From contig NC_087076.1 of assembly GCF_026151205.1 (NCBI RefSeq), positions 8,346,902-8,410,901 of the forward strand: a stretch of DNA of 64,000 bases. The letters are read 5' to 3'. Each line of letters begins with the position of its first letter. The first letter of the stretch is position 1. The DNA is from Bolinopsis microptera. Lineage: Eukaryota; Ctenophora; Tentaculata; Lobata; Bolinopsidae. This document shows, in pieces, positions 1 through 11,499 of the stretch. The notes under the pieces were generated by a model that was not told the origin of the DNA, did not search any database, and was given only the letters and a program-made list of their open reading frames with translations. The position numbers were made by a program, and so were the translations under genes.

Positions 1-362
1 CCTCTCTAGAATCAGTCGACACACACACACACACACACTTGGTCTAAAGACTTGTGTGGGAAGGTAGTAAGTGGGGGTGTTTCAGTGTACTATGAGGATG
101 ACGAGGACGGGGGACCCTAGTTACGATGTCCCCTCCGGGTGTAAAGAAGGAGATACGGTCCAAATAATGACTCTGAATGTTGCCTACAATTAGGACATTG
201 ATGAATTAGCAATCATAGCAGGCGAGTGTGGTTATTGAAAAATTTACCTAGGCGCAAATTATTTGACTCATGAGATCTAGCAATTCACAAGTTCAGTTTA
301 TTACCATCGTTTTTGGGTTGGCAGATTTTACAGGACTATATTTTATCTAAACGGGTTTAGAA

Positions 363-481
363 ATAAGTTCACGTGGTAACATGTAATAGCGGACTCACTG
401 TATCTCAACTCAGATAACCAATAAAGAGTAACATGTAATAGCGGAACTCACTGTATCCTCAACTCAGATAACCAATAAAGA
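363..481. repeat. Two-copy direct repeat, about 50-57 bp
   Basis: AACATGTAATAGCGGA.CTCACTGTAT.CTCAACTCAGATAACCAATAAAGA occurs twice in succession. 1-360 otherwise holds only a short (AC)n run at about 20-38. Confidence 0.85.
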
Positions 482-578
482 ACTGTATGAAATGGACACC
501 CTATTCCTTCGAACTATCAATTATATCTTATTCCATCTAATCAACACAACTATATTGATCCTACTCTACAACTCATTG

Positions 579-940
579 AAATCTACTATAAATCATGACG
601 GTATACACAGTGCACTCTACCTGAATCTACTATAAATCATGACGGTATACACAGTGCACTCTACCTGAATCTACTATAAATCATGACGGTATACACAGTG
701 CACTCTACCTGAATCTACTGTAAATCATGACGGTATACACAGTGTACTCTACCTGAATCTACTATAAATCATGATTCATGACGGTATACACAGTGCACTC
801 TACCTGAATCTACTATAAATCATGACGGTATACACAGTGCACTCTACCTGAATCTACTATAAATCATGACGGTATACACAGTGCACTCTACCTGAATCTA
901 CTATAAATCATGACGGTATACACAGTGCACTCTACCTGAA
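579..940. repeat. 44-bp tandem repeat, about 8 copies
   Basis: Unit: CTGAATCTACTATAAATCATGACGGTATACACAGTGCACTCTAC (two parts, AATCTACTATAAATCATGAC and GGTATACACAGTGCACTCTA). Copies are almost identical; one has an extra ATTCATG. 941-1600 shows no gene. Confidence 0.95.
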
Positions 941-1601
941 CTCGACGAAGAAACTACCATGACTTTCCTGCAAGTTGTAAAATATGGAGATGTAGCCCAG
1001 TGTCAGTACTGCTAGGTTCGTATGGTGGAGGTGCTGAGCGTGTTAAAAAACGATTCATGATCAGCAATCTGTTAGCGTGAAAACAGTCAGTTTACAACTT
1101 CGATTACACTATTAAGATGGGCTAACTTGGCTAATGAGGGGATTGATATATATAGAATACCATTGTTCTTAAAGTTGGCAAATAGACTGGTTACTGGTAT
1201 TATATTGCAGGAATGTTAGACGTTTTCCATAAGTATTGTGTAAGACTGCTGTCCCTTGTCTTCTCTGATCAGCAAGTATAAACGATAATAGCGGTTGCCA
1301 ATAAATCTACAGTTTGTTTATGTTCAGCTTTTGCTCATGGTCCACTCATAATTCACAAAGCATTGAGCGGAGAGTCCCAACTGTGCGGAAAACAACCAAT
1401 ATTGTGATTACAAACCCGCCACACTTATATTATGTAATATGTTGGGCCTCTGATCAGAATTTGAGGCCCAATTGTTGAAGCTAGAAGGCAGAAGCTAACA
1501 ATGAGGTCTGTGAGCCATGCTCAAAGCCCCTCAACATGTAGGACATACTAAATGCTTTTAAGTGGCACCTTTCTGCCCCACAAATGGTTTAGGTAGGCAA
1601 G

Positions 1602-2049
1602 GTGTGTTCTCCTAATGTGAATTCTCGCTATAGCCCCTTTGCTGAAATAATGAGTGATAGTGGTGACAGATTTTATGATGATGAGGGTGGATATAATGAT
1701 GATGAAACCATTCAAAAAATTTCAAATATTTTCGAACTATGTCACATTGACTTTACAAAGTTACGAGACAAATCTTTGCAAACCGATAACGAGGTTGATC
1801 CTAGCATAACGGGATCATTACATTATATAAACGATATACCTAGTTAACAGACAAAATTAGGCATCCGAGGGAAACCCGAGGTTAAGGTGGGTCACGACAA
1901 GATTTTGGCAAGGATCGTTCGTAGCTCGTCATTGACAGGGCCAGCATTAATGAGATTAGATGATTTGTTGGCGCAAGACAAGAGAAGGCCCAACTATAAT
2001 AATAAATACCCACAAATTAGGAAAAACACCACCTCACAACAACAATGAA
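1602..2049 (+). pseudogene. 148-codon frame interrupted by one in-frame TAA
   Basis: From 1602 the frame is open with an acidic, hydrophilic composition (SDSGDRFYDDEGGYNDDETI). It meets TAA at 1845-1847, then continues in the same frame with LGIRGKPEVKVGHDKILARI, a basic helical stretch (RLDDLLAQDKRRPNYNN) and a stop at about 2047. One substitution would give a continuous ORF, so this looks like a recent pseudogene, perhaps of a retroelement protein. The family is not recognised. Confidence 0.4.
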
Positions 2050-5000
2050 TGGAACAGTAAGGTACTCACAGTAAATTTAGAGTCCTTAGCTTCAGCTTCA
2101 CCGACAGTTACACTAGTCTCCTCTGACATCCTTATTAAGAATATTGAGGTTAAGTTACTGATTTTGTCCTGATACAGATCGTGAGATCATGGTAAAATAA
2201 GAATCATCGGTTTAGCCCATGTGTTAATCAGCAGTATGATGACAAATACTTGAGTACTTAAATTAATTACTGGAGGTACTTTATATCGTTTGTTAATAAG
2301 CTGGAAATTATCGGAAATATTCAGAGTTCTTGAAATATGTAGTGTAATGAAATAAATATTCTCAACATTGAAATATGTAGTGTAAATATGTAGTGTAATA
2401 ATGTAGTGTAATAAACCTGCAAACTTAAAAGCAGCATGACTATAGCATCGTCATCGTTAATCAGCACTTTCGGTCTATAACAATTACTGATTGGGAATTG
2501 GTCCGTAGTGGCAGCCAATCTTTACTCAATATGAAATGATAAAACTATTCAAGTGAAGTTCATATGACAGTAAACGTGACCCTGAACGTGGCGATCTGTA
2601 AAATTAATGGACTATTTTACGGACAGGCATTTACAGTTAAATAATTCACAGTAACAATTAACATGATAAAACTATTTAAGGAATACAAGGAATACAAGGA
2701 ATACAAGGAATACGAGGCATACAAGGAATACGAGGCATACAAGGAATACGAATTTAAAATCTTAAGTTACAACAGTAACTGTTAAGATAATAACAATTTG
2801 TCATAAGATTTAGATTTATAATGTTAATATATAATTTACTAAAACGAAAAAGAAAGATTTTGTGAATAAATATTTTGTTTACAGTCTCCTTGTTAATGCT
2901 TGAGCCAGGCCACTTTGCGCTCGTTGTTGCGCAAAAAGACGAGAAGAAATGAGTGTGGTATTGCTACAGTGTTAGTGCAAGCAAAAGCAAAATGAATTGG
3001 TACAAGATAGCGCTGGTACAGCACGATATTCAATGTTTAAGTGAAGTTTATATAAGATTAAACGTGACCCCTCAATATACAGTTTATAAAAAGTTGGTGC
3101 ACTGTCTTGAGGGAGCGTAGTTACTAAGTTACAATTTAAAATAGTAATTATAGCAACCAAGGTTTATTTTGAAGATAAAATAAGCTGACTAACTCACACA
3201 CGGCGAGGTGAGTTCTGACAGATTGTCGTCTTCCAGTGACTGGGCAAATATAACAATACTAAAAGTTATCAAGTTACCCTTTCCAGCTAATTTATCAGCT
3301 TTCAGTGGACAAGATAAGGAAAGTAATTTGACACTGCTTTGGGAAGTATAAATCAGCTAACAACAATCAAATATCTCTGTTTTTTTGTGTTTTACAAGAT
3401 AGCAGAAACATTGCTTGGAATTTGATAGCTGAAATACACGTAAGGGTCTCTCAGAAACGATGAAATGCGGAAAATTCCCCAGCTAAGTTAATTTATTTAA
3501 GTTACTTTGTCTTTATTTAGAAAGTCAAATGCTCTGCACAGTTCATTATTTCAAAACAATCAAATTGGTAAGCAAAGGCACAACTTTCTAAATTTATGTA
3601 GTTGGCACTGATAATCGTTATAGTTTTATATTATATCAATCATGAGAAGATTTGTTTGCTACCAATTTCGATTGTTTCAATTGTTCTAAATTGTACATTC
3701 CCATGCTGCATGTTTACAAAATATCCATTAACTATCTGTTTATTAAGCTTAATCAATGAATGTATTTACGTTAAACTTACATTTCAATATTCCAGTGAAT
3801 CAGTCAAATGGTTGGAACTTAAAAGCTCACAACTTTGTTACTTAACAGCACTTTAATTCTTAAAAAAATATTTGTGAATAAATGGCCACATAGTACCTCC
3901 TTATGTGACCTGATGGATTCTTTCAAGACATTCTTTGATTTTTAAGAGTAGACTAAGTGATAACAACATAAAAGTGGACGTAAGTATTGAGTAAAGCATG
4001 TTGCAACATTCAACATCATATTCTGAAATTGTACTAATTAAATTCAAGCTATCGAGAATTGCACTAAAAATTAACAAAATTTCAGAATATTAATATGATG
4101 ATGAATGCTGTAACGTGAATTCACTTACCTTCATTATAACATTGTCACGGAGTCTGTTCAGAAAAAGTTCGGCATTTACTTCAACCGCCAGATGAACACT
4201 CGTATATAATATTTCAATATTCTAATAAAGGACCATTACTGCACACAAATGGTCAAACTTTATGTTCTACAACATAACAAGATTAAGTAAATCAGTATTT
4301 GGTGTAAACATTGACTGGTACTATGGACCAGTCCCCAACCAAAAATCAATCACCAAATGAGCAAGTATTTGGTAATTCCCTGAGAAAACTTTGATGGAAT
4401 GGGGGGGGGGGGGGGGGGGGTTCTGGGATTAAGTTCTGTACGTGACGTCGGCTTATTGTAATTTTGGAATCTTTCAAAACGACCCACCGACCACCCTCAT
4501 GGTAATAACTGTTTTTTCGGGTAATAATTAAGACACCCACCCCCTTTTGCGGGCTTTTTGCGGTACAAACTGTTGAAAAATCACTGTCCTAACAGGCTGC
4601 GTTTGCCCGCTGTAGCAAAAAGAGCCCGCTGTGGACATAAAGCTGTTTCAGTGTATACGACTTGCATGGACACAACATTTTAAAAGGTCATTATATTGGT
4701 GGTGATTATATGTACTGAAACATGTTTGTACTACATGACACATCATCCAAGAACCAGTAGTTGAAATACATTTTAAAATAAATTAAACACTGTACCTTCT
4801 CAAGTGGACAAATCAACAAAGGCCACTTTTTAAAGTTATACAAAAGATCAATCACATTCTGTATAATAAATATTATCACACTTTCGAGCCAAATTTGGCA
4901 GGAAAGCAGAATTGATATTACATGCCCCGATGGGGAGCACTGGCTCTCACCCGGGGGCATGAAATATCGATCAGTTGCTCAGAGAGAGCCCGATATTCCC

Positions 5001-5405
5001 ATAGGAACAAGGAGCCCACTCTCAACAACAGTTCTACTACTGTGAGGTACTGATTTAAATAAAGATTTAAATCAACAACCTGAAGTTGTCTATGACCGTA
5101 AATGCAATGTTCAGATGATCTTTCCATGGTCAGGAAAAATTTATATATATATCTGGTTTTAAAAATATTTCCTTGCGTTTGAGATGTGTCAAGCGAAATA
5201 ACATTTTTTGTTGTAAAACTTTTTCAAGCTGTTCCTTTTTTACTGCACTTCATAGTTCAAAGCCTAATTAGGCTTCGGATGATAAAACTAAGTAAAAACT
5301 CCCTGGCTTGTACGAGCTTAAATGACTTAAGGTTACGGGGCTCAAAAAATTTTGAGTTCTTAGCTTAAAGCGTTCTCATTTTATGAAGACAATAGTGAAA
5401 AAGAG
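2050..5405. other. No recognisable gene
   Basis: AT-rich DNA. Contains a GGAATACAA/GGCATACAA 9-bp repeat at about 2680-2750 and a poly-G run at about 4400-4420. The ORFs here are short, overlap on both strands and lack family motifs. Confidence 0.6.
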
Positions 5406-5578
5406 GGAGTGTCACGCCACGCCCAATGTAATTGGGCGTGGCTTACGAAACTTTCAGGAAATCTAAGTTTGACCCATATCTATAATCTCTGAAATTTTGG
5501 TGCAATTTGGAGACGAATTACGTGAGTAATTAAGAGGTTGCGTGTGGGTAGTCACTTTTGGGCCACCCTGTACGTACT
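5405..5578. repeat. MITE-type repeat, copy A (related to 18148-18285)
   Basis: Shares CACGCCCA.TGTAATT, ACGAAACTTTCAGGAAATCT, GAATTACGTGAGT.ATTAA and GGTTGCGTGTGGG.AGT.AC with the second copy. Both end GGGCCACCCTGTA, like the TIR of the mariner-like element at 53.3 kb. Confidence 0.75.
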
Positions 5579-5929
5579 GCAGATAATTTCAGCAATTATG
5601 ATGGACTAGATGTGTATATAATATTAACTGATTGTTGATATTTCATATATATAATATTGGTAGCAGTGGACAATTTAGGTTACCTCTGTATTGTGCTCTG
5701 CCAATTGCATTACTTTACTTAATTTATTGTATATAGTTTATATATAATACTGTTTGACACATTTTTCACTTTCTATAATAATTCTTTCATTCAAATTTCT
5801 GATTGTTTCTGAATGGACTCAGTGAAGACAAGTTCTAATGGAAATAAATAGCTGAATAACATATCGACATTTCCATGTCATATTCATATTCTGAAATAGT
5901 ATTAATTCAATTATAACGATCAATATTTC

Positions 5930-6048
5930 GCTCCTACTAAATCGCTCGCCCAAATTTTAAGAAAATTCTTGTGAAAAGGCCATTTGGGTATGAAATGATC
6001 TGAATCGGTGTCTTTTTGGACGCTGATTCCGAATCACCGGACCCCCCC

Positions 6049-6080
<32 letters not shown>

Positions 6081-6350
6081 ATGACGTAGAGTAAAAATGC
6101 TTCCCTGTACTGGAGAGTTATGGGCAAAAAACCGTTTTGGTCACGTGACAGGCTAGTAAAACATGAATTCGATTGTTTAGGGCTCGGGTTAGGGTTAGAG
6201 TTGTGGTAAGGGTTATGGATAGCTTCGGGGTTATGGTCAGGGTTAAGGTTGGGATTAGGGTTTATGTAAAACTGTTTTGTACGGCTGCAAAACCATAAAA
6301 ACCAAAGTCATGTGAAATTTTTGGGCGAGCGAATTAGTAAAAGCGCCAAT
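5930..6350. mobile_element. MITE with telomere-like core, copy 1
   Basis: Inverted ends: CGCTCCTACTAAATCGCTCG with CCCAAATTTT, and AAATTTTTGGGCGAGCGAAT with TAGTAAAAGCG. The interior holds GGGTTAGGGTTAGAG-type repeats (6183-6265), a poly-C run at 6043-6080 and GGCTGCAAAACCATAAAAAC. Second copy at 17025-17395. Confidence 0.8.
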
Positions 6351-7070
6351 ATTTACATTAAAATTTGACGACGAAATTTATTTCAAACAAAATATATAAC
6401 TGTGAAATAGTTATCCACTGTAAAAATAGTTTTTAACGAAATCTGAGCAGATATGAAGATAAAACTGCAACTGACAAATTTTATTTGAATTAGAATCTGT
6501 CAATGAAAGAACTATCAAATCATGAGACTCAATAACACTACACGGATCCACCAGATCTCTATAATAAGATGAGCCAAACGGATTTTCCGCATTTCAGCAA
6601 TGGTAATTGTCTAGCTATATAAAAATAGACACCCTCGAAAAATGAATATATACCGTTATTATTAATTTAAAGCCGTCGACGAGTCCAACCCTGCGCGCGT
6701 TTTGGTAGGTTATAAACCTACAAAAATTTTGTGGTTATGACTGATTTTTTACGGATGATATTTGTTTCATTTTCTTCATCGAAATATTGAATATATAACC
6801 CGAGGCACGATCGAATCAACTTTCAAATAGCGCGCGCCGGGTTTTAGTCCATTGACAATGAAAGTAAAGTAAAGTAAAGTAAAAATTATGACATAACATC
6901 ATTACTAATGTCTACAAAGTATCATCACACTACATGGAAAAATTACTATTTTTCCATCAAATTTAAAGGTAATAATTTATCAAATATTAATCATGAATAA
7001 AAACAACATTACAAAATTTAATTTATTCATACTTCCCAGTGGAGTAAAGATTTATAAAACGTTTCTTTGC
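6351..7070. other. No gene seen
   Basis: AT-rich; contains an AGTAA pentamer run at about 6860-6885 and short GC-rich patches (GCGCGCGTTTTGG, ATAGCGCGCGCCGGG) also found in other dispersed repeats of the window. Confidence 0.5.
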
Positions 7071-7425
7071 TACTTGTAGCGCGATGCACTACTGGGTCGC
7101 GCGCGCATCAAATAATGCTTCTCGCAATCAAATAATGCTTCTCGCCGTATGCAGATCGGCGAGATGCGAAGGATTGACATCGTGAATCAACTTTGCTACA
7201 TAAGGATGGAACCACAAATAATCATTGTGTTTTTCCTTATTACTGATATAACTGGTACCTTCAATTCTTGTTAAAACTTCTTTCGAAACATTCCAAAAAT
7301 GAATTGTAGCGCGATGCACTACTGGGTCGCGCGCGCATCAAATAATGCTTCTCGCAACTTCGGTAGATCGGCGAGATGCACCACTGTGCCTCACCGAGCT
7401 GCGAAGGATTGACATCGTGAATCAA
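7071..7425. repeat. Dispersed GC-rich repeat, duplicated
   Basis: TAGCGCGATGCACTACTGGG followed by TCGCGCGCGCATCAAATAATGC occurs at about 7077 and 7306. A related GCGATGCGTTACTGGGCCGC appears at about 55150. Confidence 0.75.
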
Positions 7426-8180
7426 ATATTTTAGCTTTCAGTTTCTGTTTCATTATCTTAAAATTTATTCCGCTTTTATTTTTATTCCAATCTACAGTTA
7501 TTCTCGATTCCTTGCTAGCAGTCCGGTTAATTTAGTACCTTTAGTGGGTCTCATTTAATCATTAGCTCTAATTAAAGAACCTCTCAGTCTCACCCTCTCG
7601 GATTTTCACCGCTCCGTTCATTTTTATAGCTTTATTATTTTTATATTTTTGCTACACTTACTAACACGTGTGCATTACAAAGGAGCAATTGTTTGCGAAG
7701 GCATTCTAGAACGGTATATATTTTAGCTTTCAGTTTCTGTTTCATTATCTTAAAATTTATTCCGCTTTTATTTTTATTCCAATCTACAGTTATTCTCGAT
7801 TCCTTGCTAGCAGTCCGGTTAATTTAGTACCTTTAGTGGGTCTCATTTAATCATTAGCTCTAATTAAAGAACCTCTCAGTCTCACCCTCTCAGATTTTCA
7901 CCGCTCCGTTCATTTTTATAGCTTTATTATTTTTATATTTTTACTACACTTACTAACACGTGTGCATTACAAAGGAGCAATTGTTTGCGGAGGCATTCTA
8001 GAACGGTATATATTTTAGCTTTCAGTTTCTGTTTCATTATCTTAAAATTTATTCCGCTTTTATTTTTATTCCAATCTACAGTTATTCTCGATTCCTTGCT
8101 AGCAGTCCGGTTAATTTAGTACCTTTAGTGGGTCTCATTTAATCATTAGCTCTAATTAAAGAACCTCTCACCCTCTCAGA
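7425..8180. repeat. About 292-bp tandem repeat, 2.5 copies
   Basis: TATTTTAGCTTTCAGTTTCT starts units at about 7425, 7717 and 8010; each continues through GCTAGCAGTCCGGTTAATTT and CATTTAATCATTAGCTC. The third breaks off near 8175. Copies are nearly identical, so the duplication is recent. Confidence 0.9.
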
Positions 8181-8644
8181 AAACTCCGCTTGGAGATATT
8201 CCTTATTACGCTCTAAGTTATTAATTTTCCTTGTGTTTGAATCCTGTCACTTTTTAACTGTTTTTAGTCTTTGTTATTTTCGGCCGATTTCTGCACTTTT
8301 ACACTGGGTCATCTTCATAATTTCTGGGATTGAGACGACTTATATCAGCATTTAAGGAAGAGTTTGCTTGTCTGACTTACTTCATTAGACACTTCTGGTC
8401 AAGAACTGAACAAGAACTACATTCGAAAACTGGAACATCTGAATGACTCCGCAACCCAGGAATCAACTACTCAGTTATTATCGCTCAATAATCGGTTTGG
8501 TATCGACGTTACATACTTTATTATTTGAAAAAAAAAGCTGATTTTAGGAACCAGGGAATTAAAGTTACCCTCCTAAGGCTAACATTAAATCGCTGATTTT
8601 ATTTATATATATCACTTTTTTTGTTCTTTCTTTTCCTTCAAAAC

Positions 8645-8870
8645 ATTCCAGTACATTGTGCAGAAAGTTGGAGATGAAGCCGTAGTACGTACATGTAGCA
8701 TTGCACTGGATCGAACTTGCAGAGTGTGGTTTCCTCCAGTCTGCGCCGTGCGCTTATAATTATATAAACATATGCGGCGCAGATCGACTGGAGGAGATTG
8801 CACTGTGTAGGCTCCGGTGTAATGTGATATGTATGTACTACGGCTTTACAAATTTTGGAAGCAATAAGCA
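8645..8870. repeat. About 220-bp imperfect palindrome
   Basis: GAAGCCGTAGTACGTACAT at the left pairs with ATGTATGTACTACGGCTTTA at the right. ATTGCACTGGATCGA..., TTTCCTCCAGTC and TGCGCCG pair inward with CGGCGCAG, GACTGGAGGAG and ATTGCACTGTGTAG, leaving an AT-rich loop near 8755-8775. It would fold as a long hairpin RNA or act as a short foldback element. Confidence 0.75.
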
Positions 8871-8899
8871 TGTAGGGATATATATCTGATACCAATCGT

Positions 8900-9700
8900 A
8901 TATACTAAAAATACTCTAGCACAATTGTAACTGCAGTTTTACAGAACTCTAAATGCTTAATGAATACTCTTGCAGGTACCACCCGTATTCACACTCAGAC
9001 CTGAGTTTAGTCATTTTCCGATACGAGATTGGGGACGGGTTCTATAAACAAACAAACAACAAACAATGATCTGGCCCGTAACATTTCGAGAAGAAAGCGG
9101 CGCGCGCAGACGAGTAACATCCGTCAAAGAAAATATATGCTTTTAAAAAAATATATACTTTTTCAAAAAACATATATACTTTTTTATTATTATCAAACAG
9201 AGTCTGATATGAGCAGAGCTGTCCGGTATTGTTCTTTCCATTTTTAATTACAAATTAGGTCTATCTACGCTGCGCAGTGCCGCTAATGAAAATATTCGTT
9301 TTCGAAATTGCTCTTTCCATTCACCTAACCATGTGCTTTCGCGCCACTTCGGGGGCGCGCGCTACTGCAAGCAAAAGGGCTCTGGATAGATCAACTCTTT
9401 CCATACATCATTGCTCTAACCAGAGCCCTCTCGCTTGCAGTAGCGCGCGGCCGCCGAACTTGTGAAACAAGCACGTCACGCAGTACACGTATACACATGG
9501 CTATATGAACGGTAGACGTTAAAAACTAGTACGTGGAGCCGCGGCAAAGTAGCAAAATGCGCGGGCAGTTCTAAAATTTATAATGTCGCCGCGCCTCACG
9601 TCTTGTATCTTTGTATTATTAGACAACAACATCAAATTCACTGTCCATATTTTGTAACAAAATCTAAAATTTCATAATACATGGTGTTGTATATGTTTTA
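8900..9700. repeat. Dispersed GC-rich repeat cluster
   Basis: Contains CTATCTACGCTGCGCAGTGC with CGCTAATGAAAAT (inverted copy at about 16450), GAGAAGAAAGCGGCGCGCGC (also about 16630 and 55425), AAATATATACTTTTT strings (also about 17690-17780) and CACGCAGTACACGTATACAC with ATGGCTATATGAA (also 16350-16400 and 55650). No real gene. Confidence 0.7.
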
Positions 9701-9769
9701 ATATCACTATAACTAAAGCGGACAAGCTTTTTATTTTACAACAATATCATTCGGTCTCCTTGTCACTGT

Positions 9770-10335
9770 AACACTTAGAAAGAAACACGAAGATTGAACA
9801 GCGAGACAGGGAATGGACAGTGAGACAGAAATTGAACAGTCAGACAGAGAATGAACACCGAGAAAGATTGAAAGGTAAGACAGGGAATTAACTCTAAAAT
9901 AGAGAATGAACACTGATGCAGAGATTGAATAATGAGACGGAGAATTAACGTCGAGACAGGAATGAACAGTGATTTAATAGTTAAACAGAGAATGATCACT
10001 GAGAAAGAGATTGAATAGTTAAACACATAATGAACGTTGAGACAGATTGAATATTGAGACGGAGAATGAACGTCGAGACAGAGAATGAACATTGAGACAG
10101 ATTGAATAGTGAGACGCAGAATGAACGTCGAGACAGAGAATGAACATTGAGACAGATTGAATAGTCAGACGGAAAATGAATGTCGAGACAGAGAATGAAC
10201 GCTGAGACAAAGATTGAATAGTTAAACAAGAAAATGAACACTGAGACAGAGATTGAATAGTTAAACAGAGAATGAACGTTGAGACAGATTGAATAGTGAG
10301 ATGGTGACAGATCGAATAGTTAGACGGAGAATATC
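9770..10335. repeat. Minisatellite of about 17-35-bp units
   Basis: Degenerate GAGACAGAGATTGAA(C/T)AGT and GAGACAGAGAATGAACA units alternate for about 560 bp. It resembles the 11.5-15 kb array in the GACAGAGA core and may be an older relative. The Ser/Phe/Leu/Cys-rich ORFs across it are artefacts. Confidence 0.9.
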
Positions 10336-10435
10336 ATAATATGGTTAGTTTAATATCTAATATCTAAAATGATTGCACGGCTTTTACAGTAATATATTAT
10401 CAAACATAATCTTATCTATGTTATCTATATTAGTT

Positions 10436-11400
10436 TCTTTTGTAAATATAGGATGCCACATCATTGGCGGTATCTGACAGTTTCTTATATAATAATGCAC
10501 GGACATCATCGTCCATCACGTCAAACTCGGGATCATTAACGAAGGAAGTTATTCTGTTTGAAAGCTCCCGCCAATCTCCTTTATATAGTCTATGTCCCGT
10601 TTCTTCTTTCTTTTATCCCCATTTCCTCCAACCTCATCATCTTCTACTTCTTCATCCTCGTCTTCTGATGCTGGATAATCGCAGCATTTGTTTACATCTG
10701 CATCAGCTGGCCATATCTCAATATCGCTTCCTGCAAAAATAATATCGGATTTTATATTTTGACTATTATAAGAATTGGAAGCAAAGCAATAGGGAAAACC
10801 TTGCAAACCCTGCGGAGATGTGATTTATGACTCTGATGGCAGAGAGTGACAACCCACTTTAACAGACAAAATTATCTTTGTCTTTCCAACCCTGATAACA
10901 ACCAGAGTCCACACGGATACCTCGCCTCGGAGGTCGAAGTAATGCCCTGCCTTTGATATTGATAATAATATTTACTGTAGGAAACTTCATATTTTCTCTA
11001 CAAGCAGGCTCCACACCTCCTACATCGACGCGGACGCACGGCCATAGCACATGAACGAGTTATGAACCTCAATTTTGTCTTGTCTATTCAAATTGGAATG
11101 TAAACATGCATACAGATCAATTTAACAGACCTTTATCTTTTACGAAGAACGGTATGTTTCTGTAATCTTCAGGTAGGTCCTCCCATTTCATTAAACCATC
11201 ATCGATAGCTTGAAAAATATGTCTGCAGGGGATGTGAGTCCTGCTGAAGTTTCTGCAGGTGCAAGTTGGTCCTCTGATGTTCAGTTGGTGGGGCTCAGAC
11301 TGGTGAGAGGATTTCACATGGAATACTCCATCAACGACCTTGCACACTTTGCTTGACCGTTTACCTTCTAAAATTACTGGCTGTTATTCAAAAAATCAAA
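10436..11400 (-). pseudogene. SWIM zinc-finger protein remnant (possibly MULE-like transposase)
   Basis: At 11347-11117 a 76-aa frame holds a SWIM finger: CTCRNFSRTHIPCRH, then IFQAIDDGLMKWEDLPEDYR. C-x-C-xn-C-x-H with the DLP..YR follow-up is usual in MULE/FAR1-like transposases and ZSWIM proteins. Next on minus comes an acceptor-like TTTTGCAG at about 10731 and an acidic then basic stretch (SEDEDEEVEDDE, DKRKKKR). A frame change is needed to reach DWRELSNRITSFVNDPEFD and VMDDDVRALLYKKLSD, which ends near 10436. Upstream domains are not found. Either a spliced 3' end or a decayed element. Confidence 0.5.
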
Positions 11401-11499
11401 CCAAGAGAGAACACATAATATTTTGTCGCTTTATAATTCAAATTATTACTACAAAAAAATACTCGATTCTCCAGAAATTTGCCTTGCACATATAATGTA

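Noticed and set aside
579-940. Possible CRISPR-like array
   Set aside because: Copies are contiguous with no unique spacers and the host is an animal; it is a plain tandem repeat.
9731-10241. Cys/Ser/Phe/Leu-rich minus-strand ORFs that look like membrane proteins
   Set aside because: They run across the GACAGAGA minisatellite in several frames; the periodic composition is that of the repeat.
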